DNA from: DATLGB01 sp035540675
GTDB lineage: Bacteria; Actinomycetota; Thermoleophilia; Solirubrobacterales; Solirubrobacteraceae
Direction of reading: 5' to 3'
Assembly: GCA_035540675.1 (NCBI GenBank)
Contig: DATLGB010000021.1
Location: forward strand, 1-17,705
DNA: 17,705 nucleotides
The position numbers and the translations under genes are program-made. The notes under the pieces were generated by a model. That model made no database searches. It was not told where the DNA came from and worked only from the letters and a program-made list of their open reading frames with translations. Below, piece after piece: positions 1 to 6,707 of the stretch; position 1 is the first letter of the stretch, and each line of letters begins with the position of its first letter.

Positions 1-1248
1 GAGCGACGGCGGCCCGTGCGGGAAGCGCGCGTCGAAGTCGCGCACCAGCTTGAAGCCGTCGTCGAGGACGACGATCGGCGCGCGCCCCGAGCGCGCCGCC
101 GCGAGGTCGAGGTGGAAGTCCCCGGTCAGCTCGTAGGCGTCCGAGCGCAGCACGAGCAGATCGCTCGTCGTCTTGACCGGCGCGAGCCGCCGGCGCGGCA
201 CGCGCAGCGCGAGCGCGCCGTCGAAGACGCCGATCGCCGAGCCCATCGCCGTCTCGAGCTGCAACACGGCGGGCGTGGCCTTGTCGGCGGGATCGACCGT
301 CTTGCGGTTGACGATCATAGGCAGCCCGAGCACGCTGCCGCGCCGCGCGAGCACGTCGGCCAGCGCCTGCAGGTCCAGCCACAGGTTGTTCGTGTTGAAG
401 TAGCGGTGACGGGCGACGTCCTGGAAGGCGTCGACGTCCTCGTCGGGCGTCTGGGCGATCTCGCGCAGCACGAGGCCGCCGCCGTCGCGCCGGCGCGCGA
501 CGTGCCCGCCCTTGCGGTCGGCCTCCGTGCGGTCGGCCGCCTCCATGGCGAACGGCGCGCCGCTGGCGGCGAACCAGGCCAGGATGCGCTCGTCGAGCAC
601 CGCGCCGAGGTTGTCCACGTTGGAGACGAACGCGTAGCGATAGCCCTGGTCGAGCAGCCGCTCGAGGGTCCCGGAGCTCTGCAGCGCCGTGTAGAGATCG
701 CCGTGGCCCGGCGGGCACCACTCGAGCGCCGGGTCGGCCGGCCACTCGACCGGCATCAGGTCGTCGGCGCGGACCTTGGGCTCCTTGTTCTGGAGGAAGT
801 CCGTCGGGACGTCGACCTCGATGCCCTCGTGGCGCGAGAGCGCCTCCAGCGAGGGCTCGCGCGTGGCGAAGGAATTCATGAGCACGAGCGGCAGCCGCGC
901 GCCGGTGCGCTCGCGCAGGCGCAGCACCTGGCGCGCGATGACGTCCAGGAAGGTCAGCCCGTCCTTGACCTCGAGCAGCGACTTCGGGCCCGTCATGCCC
1001 ATGCTCGTCCCGAGGCCGCCGTTGAGCTTGATCACGACGGTGCGGTCGAGCAGGTCCGGTTCCGCCGCCTCGGTCAGCTCGTCGGCGTCGGGCAGCGAGT
1101 CGACCGGCTCGATCTCGGCCTCGGCCATCAGGCCGGTCTCGCCCGCCTCGAGCTGCTCGTAGTAGTGGCGGAAGGTCTCGACGGCCGCGTCGGCGAGGCC
1201 CTCGCGGCGCATCTTCTCCAGGCAGGCGGTGAGTCCCTCGGCGCTCAT
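1..1248 (-). CDS. UTP--glucose-1-phosphate uridylyltransferase, eukaryote-type UDPGP family (3' end cut by window)
   Basis: Makes UDP-glucose from UTP and glucose-1-phosphate in the cytoplasm. The 416 codons present read without interruption from ATG at 1248 to the window edge, so the C-terminus is missing. The nucleotide-binding signature KLNGGLGTSMGMTGPKS lies at residues 74-90, followed by GHGDLY (181-186), SNVDNLGA (209-216) and a later YFNTNNLWLDL. These match the UDPGP family of eukaryotic UGPases, not the short bacterial GalU type. The family is about 450-500 residues long, so roughly 85-90% is present. It starts 13 bases after the stop of the upstream SAH hydrolase paralog, with only a weak SD, so it is probably co-transcribed with the ahcY group. 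UDP-glucose would feed the UDP-glucose dehydrogenase at 13703-15007. UDP-N-acetylhexosamine pyrophosphorylase is a related alternative but is less likely given the motifs. Confidence 0.9.
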   Translation of the reverse strand, partial: MSAEGLTACLEKMRREGLADAAVETFRHYYEQLEAGETGLMAEAEIEPVDSLPDADELTEAAEPDLLDRTVVIKLNGGLGTSMGMTGPKSLLEVKDGLTFLDVIARQVLRLRERTGARLPLVLMNSFATREPSLEALSRHEGIEVDVPTDFLQNKEPKVRADDLMPVEWPADPALEWCPPGHGDLYTALQSSGTLERLLDQGYRYAFVSNVDNLGAVLDERILAWFAASGAPFAMEAADRTEADRKGGHVARRRDGGGLVLREIAQTPDEDVDAFQDVARHRYFNTNNLWLDLQALADVLARRGSVLGLPMIVNRKTVDPADKATPAVLQLETAMGSAIGVFDGALALRVPRRRLAPVKTTSDLLVLRSDAYELTGDFHLDLAAARSGRAPIVVLDDGFKLVRDFDARFPHGPPSL

Positions 1249-1261
1249 GGGAGCGGCGAGG

Positions 1262-2512
1262 CTAGCGCCAGGAGGTCAGGTAGTCGCGCTGCTCGCGGGT
1301 CAGCGCGTCGATGCGCACGCCCAGCGACGTCAGCTTGAGCCGGGCGACCTCGCGGTCGATGTCCTCCGGCACGGCGTGCACCGCGGACGCGAGCGCGCCG
1401 CTCGCGCGGACGAGGTGCTCGGCGCACAGCGCCTGGTTGGCGAACGACATGTCCATGATCTCGGCCGGATGTCCCTGCCCGGCCGCCAGGTTGACGACGC
1501 GCCCGGCCGCCAGCAGGTGCAGGCGGCGCCCGCCCAGGTCGTAGGACTCCACCAGCGGCAGCACCTCGCGCACCTCGGCGGCCAGCGCGCGCAGGTCGGG
1601 GAGCGAGATCTCGACGTCGAAGTGCCCGGCGTTGGCCAGCACGGCGCCGTCTTTCATGCGCTCGAAGTGCTCGCGGCGCAGCACGCCGGTCGAGCCGGTG
1701 ACGGTCACGAACACGTCGCCGCGCTCGGCGGCGTCCAGCGCCGGCATCACCTCGAAGCCCTCCATGCGCGCCTCGAGCGCGCGCACCGGGTCGACCTCGC
1801 AGACGACCACCTGCGCGCCGGCGCCGCGGGCGCGCTCGGCGATCCCGCGGCCGGTGAAGCCGTAGCCGAAGACGACGACCGTCTTGCCGGCCAGCAGCAG
1901 GTTGGTCGCGCGCAGGATGCCGTCGAGCGCCGACTGGCCCGTCCCGTAGTGGTCGTTGAACAGCCGTTCGGTGCGCGCCTCGTTGACCGCGAGCACCGGG
2001 CAGGCGAGGCGCCCGGAGGCCTCGAGGCCGCGCACCCGGATCAGGCCCGTCGTCGTCTCCTCGGTCCCGCCGAGCATGCCCTCGGTGCGCTCGGCCGCGT
2101 GCAGGAAGGTGATCAGGTCGGCGCCGTCGTCGAGGGTGACGTGCGGGACCTCCTCGAGCACGGCGGCGACGTTGGCCGCGTAGGCGTCGAGGTCCTCGCC
2201 GCGGCGCGCGTGGACGGCGACGCCGTCCTCGGCCAGTGCGGCGGCGACGTCGTCCTGGGTCGACAGCGGGTTCGCGGCGCACAGCGCGACATGCGCGCCG
2301 CCGGCGGCCAGCGCGCGCATCAGGTTCGCCGTCTCGGCCGTCACGTGCAGGCACGCCGCGACGCGGATGCCGTCGAGCGGGCGCTCGGCGGCGAAGCGCT
2401 CGCGGATCGAGCGGAGGACGGGCATCTGCCCGTCCGCCCAGTCGATGCGGGCGCGGCCCTCGCGGGCCGCGCCCGTCACACGGTCGCCCGGAGGGCGCCG
2501 TTCGCCGTCCAC
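1262..2512 (-). CDS. S-adenosylhomocysteine hydrolase paralog (archaeal-type) with substituted catalytic residues
   Basis: 416 residues, short archaeal/Thermotoga-like form without the long insert and without the C-terminal KPDHYRY tail. Family features: CLHVTAETANL (54-64), STQDD (84-88), LDDGAD (127-132), TEETTTGL (150-157), the NAD-binding loop GYGFTGRG (216-223), NAGHFDVEI (294-302) and GHPAEIMDMSFANQ (347-360). In the substrate segment NEARTERLFNDHYGTGQS (178-195), the positions that are the catalytic Lys and Asp in known enzymes are Glu183 and Asn187. A canonical SAH hydrolase reaction is therefore doubtful. GTG at 2512 lies 6 bases after the ahcY stop. It lacks a clear SD, and residues 1-20 do not look like the family, so a start at the in-frame GTG at 2479 is possible. 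Roles to consider are hydrolysis of a related nucleoside thioether, or a regulatory partner of AhcY; neither is shown by sequence. Confidence 0.85.
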   Translation of the reverse strand: MDGERRPPGDRVTGAAREGRARIDWADGQMPVLRSIRERFAAERPLDGIRVAACLHVTAETANLMRALAAGGAHVALCAANPLSTQDDVAAALAEDGVAVHARRGEDLDAYAANVAAVLEEVPHVTLDDGADLITFLHAAERTEGMLGGTEETTTGLIRVRGLEASGRLACPVLAVNEARTERLFNDHYGTGQSALDGILRATNLLLAGKTVVVFGYGFTGRGIAERARGAGAQVVVCEVDPVRALEARMEGFEVMPALDAAERGDVFVTVTGSTGVLRREHFERMKDGAVLANAGHFDVEISLPDLRALAAEVREVLPLVESYDLGGRRLHLLAAGRVVNLAAGQGHPAEIMDMSFANQALCAEHLVRASGALASAVHAVPEDIDREVARLKLTSLGVRIDALTREQRDYLTSWR

Positions 2513-2518
2513 AGGGGA

Positions 2519-3978
<1,460 letters not shown>

Positions 3979-3982
<4 letters not shown>

Positions 3983-4365
3983 GCGATCTCCGGGACGGTC
4001 GGCTGTCGGGTCTGGGCGGCGGCCGCGAGCAGCCGCTGGTGCTTCTCCTGCTCCCAGCGCAGCCAGTCGGCGGCGGGAACGTGCTCGGGACGCTCGGGCT
4101 CGGCCTCGAACCACGAGTCGGCGGCCTGCCGCAGCGCGGTGTCGCGCCGCAGGCGCAGCGCGAACGCGATGTCGGACAGGCCGATCTCGTGACGGTCCAG
4201 CAGCTCGCGCAGCGTGCGCAGGCGCTGGAGCTGCGCCGGGCCGTACAGCCGGTAGCCGGCCGGCGAGCGCTGCGGCTCGATCAGCCCGACGCGCTCGATG
4301 TAGCGCAGCATGCGGGGCGACCAGCCGGTGGTCTCGGCTGCCTCGTGGATGGTCAGAGCGTCCAT
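3979..4365 (-). CDS. MerR-family transcriptional regulator, probable regulator of the ahcY operon
   Basis: 128-residue DNA-binding protein. An N-terminal MerR winged helix-turn-helix spans about residues 4-42 (TIHEAAETTGWSPRMLRYIE, then GLIEPQRSPAGYRLY at 27-41). A dimerisation helix region follows (44-75, with ELLDRHEIGLSDIAFAL) and then a short C-terminal tail rich in Glu, Arg and Ala. There is no cysteine anywhere, so the metal-thiolate sensing of classical MerR is excluded. The tail is too short for a large ligand domain. Its stop overlaps ahcY by four bases, which suggests it controls ahcY and itself. The ATG has no SD and sits within a few bases of the predicted transcript start, so translation may be leaderless. 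A palindrome at 4385-4410 is the natural operator candidate. The signal sensed is unknown; SAH, adenosine or homocysteine would make sense from context only. Confidence 0.88.
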
Positions 4366-4375
4366 CTACGGCGCC

Positions 4376-4410
4376 AGTCTAGCTAACCCTGACAAGCTTG
4401 TGTCAAGGTT
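4376..4410 (-). promoter_or_regulatory. Candidate promoter and operator of the merR-ahcY operon
   Basis: On the minus strand a perfect -35 TTGACA (4406-4401) is followed, 19 bases later, by TAGACT (4381-4376) as a possible -10. The 19-base spacing is the long spacing typical of MerR-activated promoters. A 26-bp inverted repeat at 4385-4410 (arms AACCCTGACA and TGTCAAGGTT around 6 bases, 9 of 10 pairs matching) covers the -35 and part of the spacer. Transcription would begin about 4369-4365, right at the merR start codon. The promoter call is inferred by eye; the palindrome is directly visible. Confidence 0.6.
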
Positions 4411-4416
4411 GCCGGG

Positions 4417-4438
4417 GGTGTTGAGAGATGTCAACGCC
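4417..4438. promoter_or_regulatory. Second inverted repeat upstream of the merR promoter
   Basis: GGTGTTGA and TCAACGCC flank a 6-base centre (7 of 8 pairs matching). Its centre is 30 bp from that of the 4385-4410 palindrome, about three helical turns. On the minus strand it also contains TTGACA (4434-4429), but no good -10 follows at 16-18 bases, so it looks more like a second operator than a second promoter. Confidence 0.4.
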
Positions 4439-4539
4439 CCGCGCGTTGACTGCGTCCCCGGCGGCGGGCGATGCTCTTCCCGACGCGGCCGCTACAGCAC
4501 CCTGATGGAGCGGCCCCGGGGAGACGGCTGATTTCCGCC

Positions 4540-4560
4540 GCGGGGACTGCAAGGCCCCGC
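4540..4560. terminator. Second short GC hairpin, tandem with the one at 4568-4611
   Basis: GCGGGG (4540-4545) pairs with CCCCGC (4555-4560) around a 9-base loop. It lies directly beyond the larger hairpin in the direction of the response-regulator transcript. It has no T-run. It may form a tandem terminator with the larger hairpin, protecting the merR promoter region from read-through; the function is inferred. Confidence 0.35.
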
Positions 4561-4567
4561 AGGCGCA

Positions 4568-4611
4568 GCCCCGCCCGTCCTGCGCACCCCTACCCGCAGG
4601 CCGGGCGGGGC
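4568..4611 (-). terminator. GC-rich hairpin after the response-regulator gene, probable terminator
   Basis: A perfect 10-bp outer stem (GCCCCGCCCG with CGGGCGGGGC) encloses an inner 6-bp stem (CCTGCG with CGCAGG) and a loop of about 10 bases. It starts 8 bases after the response-regulator stop. No T-run follows on the minus strand, so it would be a U-less terminator of the type common in high-GC actinobacteria, or a 3'-end stabilising hairpin. Confidence 0.55.
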
Positions 4612-4619
4612 GACAGCCG

Positions 4620-5273
4620 TCACGCCGCGCCCGTCTCGCTGAACAGCCGCACCGCCTCCTCGCGGTCGCGCACGCCGAGCTTGCGCACCAGCGACGACAC
4701 GTGCGAGCGCACCGTCACGCGGGTCAGCGACAGCTCGGCGGCGATCTGCGACGTCGTGCGGCCGTGGCGCAGCAGGTCGAGCACCTGCCATTCCCGGCTC
4801 GTCAGGTCGCTGCCCGCGTGCTCGACCCATACCCGGCGCCGCGGCGGCCGGCGGTCGCGGAAGTCGCGCAGCACGCGGGCGAGCAGCTCGGGCGGCATCG
4901 CCGCGCCGCCGTCGACCGCCTGACGCAGCGCCGCCGGCAGCGCGGACGTCGGCATGTCCTTGAGCAGGAAGCCGCAGGCGCCGGCTCGCAGCGCGGCGAA
5001 CAGGTCGGCGTCGGTGTCGGAGACCGTGAACATGACGACGCGCGTGAGCGGCAGCCGCGACGCGATCTCCCAGGCGGCGGCGACGCCGCTGCCCGGCATG
5101 TTGACGTCGAGCAGGCAGACGTCCGGGCGCGTGCGCAGGGCGGCCTCGACGGCGCCCGGCGCGTCGGGCGCCTCGGCGCAGACCGCGAAGCCGGGATCGG
5201 CGTCGAGCACCGCGCGCACGTCGGCCCGCGTCGGCGCGTGGTCGTCGGCGACGAGGACGCGGGCGGCGGTCAC
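4620..5273 (-). CDS. NarL/LuxR-family two-component response regulator
   Basis: 217 residues, the typical NarL-family length. The receiver domain (about 4-120) has the acidic pair Asp10/Asp11, phospho-acceptor Asp56 in LLDVNMPG, switch Thr83 (VVMFTVSD) and Lys105 (GFLLKDMP). After an Arg/Pro-rich linker (about 136-150), the LuxR-type helix-turn-helix occupies 156-212 (DLTSREWQVLDLLRHGRTTS, then IAAELSLTRVTVRSHVSSLV). The protein should bind DNA when phosphorylated by its partner kinase. GTG at 5273 overlaps the kinase stop as GTGA, with GAGG seven bases upstream inside the kinase gene, so the pair is translationally coupled. Targets cannot be read from sequence. The inverted repeat at 6576-6640, just upstream of the kinase gene, is one plausible site. 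Confidence 0.95.
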   Translation of the reverse strand: MTAARVLVADDHAPTRADVRAVLDADPGFAVCAEAPDAPGAVEAALRTRPDVCLLDVNMPGSGVAAAWEIASRLPLTRVVMFTVSDTDADLFAALRAGACGFLLKDMPTSALPAALRQAVDGGAAMPPELLARVLRDFRDRRPPRRRVWVEHAGSDLTSREWQVLDLLRHGRTTSQIAAELSLTRVTVRSHVSSLVRKLGVRDREEAVRLFSETGAA

Positions 5274-6574
5274 GGCCGCACCTCGATCTCGGTCCCGCCG
5301 TCGCCCGAGCGCACGACCAGCTCGCGGCCCACGGCAGCGGCGCGCTCGGCCATCCCCGTCAGGCCGTAGCCGCCCGCGCCCGGCGCGTCGACGTCGAAGC
5401 CCGACCCGTCGTCGCGGATGCGCAGCGGCCCGCCCGGCGGCAGCTCGATGCGGATGTGGCGGGCGCGGCCGTGGCGCACGGCGTTGCTGACGGCCTCACC
5501 CACGATCCGCCCCAGCTCGTCGCGCTCGCGTGGCGCAGCGGTCGAGCCGGCGGCGACATCGACCTCGACGGTCGCGCCGCTGTCGCGGGCGGCGCGCACG
5601 GCCGCCGTCTCCAGCGCCGTCGCGAGGTCGTCCTCGTCGTCGTCGCGCAGCGCGGCGATCGCGCGCCGCGCGTCGGCCAGCGCCCGGCGGGCGGCGTCGC
5701 CGATCTCCGGGCCGGCGGTGTCGGAGCGCCGGGCGATGTAGGCCAGCTCCTGGGCGAGCCCGTCGTGGAAGTCGCGGGCGATCCGCCGCCGCTCGCGCGC
5801 CACCGCGGCGGCGGCCAGCCCGCGCCAGAAGCGGGAGATCTCGCGCAGGGCGCCCACCACGAGCGCGATGTGGTCGAGCAGCCGGAACGCGTCGCCGATC
5901 CCGACGCCGGGCGTGTAGAGCGTCGGATGCAGCAGGTAGCCGACGCGCGCGGCCGCCGCGAAGACGGTGGCGATCGCCAGCCACCCGAGCAGCTCGTCGC
6001 GCCGGCGGACGGCGGCGCGGGCGAACACCACGGCGACGGCGGCGAACGCCGCCGCTCCGAGCGCGTTGATGACGGCGCCGGCCGTGCCCGCGCCGGGCTG
6101 CGCCGCGCCCTCCGGCACCAGCAGCAGGGCGCCCGCGCCCGCGCCCGCGAGGACGAGCGCGCAGCCGGCGCCGGCGCGGCGCGCCATCGGCCGGGTGACG
6201 GAGCGCTCGCCGGCCAGCGCCGCGCCGAAGTAGACGACGGCGGCGCTGAGGTGGGTGGCCATCGCCGCCCACGCCGCCCACGCCGGGGCCGTCCCGTCGG
6301 AGAGCGCGGCGGGCACCATCTGGTAGAGCAGGTGGCCCGCGCCGAGCAGGCCGATCGACGCCGCCAGCGCCAGGTCGGTGAGGCCGCGGCTCGCGCGGAA
6401 GCGCCCGAGCAGCAGGTACGCGAACAGCAGCGCGCACAGCGCCGCCGTCGTCTCCAGCGCCACGTCCGCCGTCGGCGACTGCACCGTGTGCGGCCACGGC
6501 CCGAGCTCCCACGCCACGAGCGAGCCGGCGCACGCCAGCGCCACCACCACAGCCATGCCGCGAATGTCCCGCAC
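5270..6574 (-). CDS. Membrane sensor histidine kinase, NarL-partner (HisKA_3) type
   Basis: Numbered from GTG at 6574 (434 residues). Residues about 8-216 form seven hydrophobic segments (roughly 8-24, 38-58, 66-88, 99-121, 134-154, 166-188, 195-216) with almost no extracytoplasmic domain, so the signal is probably sensed in or near the membrane. The dimerisation/phospho-acceptor helix is RERRRIARDFHDGLAQELAY with His270. The ATPase part has the N box EAVSNAVRH (Asn364), the G1 box DDGSGFD (388-394) and the G2 box GGYGLTGM (401-408), ending in GTEIEVRP. GTG at 6574 is chosen because AGAGGA lies four bases upstream. ATG at 6556 is the alternative. Further upstream in-frame codons lack membrane or family character. 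It pairs with the adjacent response regulator. Confidence 0.9.
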   Translation of the reverse strand: MRDIRGMAVVVALACAGSLVAWELGPWPHTVQSPTADVALETTAALCALLFAYLLLGRFRASRGLTDLALAASIGLLGAGHLLYQMVPAALSDGTAPAWAAWAAMATHLSAAVVYFGAALAGERSVTRPMARRAGAGCALVLAGAGAGALLLVPEGAAQPGAGTAGAVINALGAAAFAAVAVVFARAAVRRRDELLGWLAIATVFAAAARVGYLLHPTLYTPGVGIGDAFRLLDHIALVVGALREISRFWRGLAAAAVARERRRIARDFHDGLAQELAYIARRSDTAGPEIGDAARRALADARRAIAALRDDDEDDLATALETAAVRAARDSGATVEVDVAAGSTAAPRERDELGRIVGEAVSNAVRHGRARHIRIELPPGGPLRIRDDGSGFDVDAPGAGGYGLTGMAERAAAVGRELVVRSGDGGTEIEVRP

Positions 6575-6575
6575 C

Positions 6576-6640
6576 CCGTCCTCTGGGTCGTGGGAGCGTC
6601 CCTGCACGCTCCCGCTCGGAACTGTTCTACCAGAGGACGG
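6576..6640 (-). promoter_or_regulatory. Nested inverted repeat covering the ribosome-binding site of the histidine kinase gene
   Basis: An 11-bp perfect inverted repeat (CCGTCCTCTGG at 6576-6586, CCAGAGGACGG at 6630-6640) encloses a second perfect 8-bp hairpin (GGGAGCGT 6592-6599, ACGCTCCC 6606-6613, 6-base loop). In the kinase mRNA the downstream outer arm contains the AGAGGA SD element and ends one base before the GTG start, so folding would hide the SD. Alternatively the 11-bp arms are a DNA operator in the divergent region shared with the ThDP-enzyme gene. Confidence 0.5.
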
Positions 6641-6707
6641 TGCGTTAAGCGACGGAGCAGCCGCAGCCGGTGTCCTCGCGTGAAACGTGCGAACCTCCGG
6701 CGCCAGG

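Larger units (their letters stand above)
4366..4619. other. Intergenic region between merR and the response-regulator gene
   Basis: 254 bases without a credible gene. It holds the tandem hairpins at its right side and the two palindromes and promoter at its left side. The stretch 4441-4539 has further GC-rich self-complementarity, but no structure I recognise and no coding pattern. Confidence 0.6.

Noticed and set aside
3983..4114. 44-residue N-terminal extension of AhcY
   Set aside because: It overlaps merR in another frame, is Arg-rich, and family alignment begins just after ATG 3982, which forms an ATGA overlap with merR.
4366..4619. SAH-type riboswitch in front of the ahcY operon
   Set aside because: The apparent promoter leaves almost no leader before merR, ahcY overlaps merR, and I see no recognisable SAH-aptamer consensus. 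A covariance-model search would decide.
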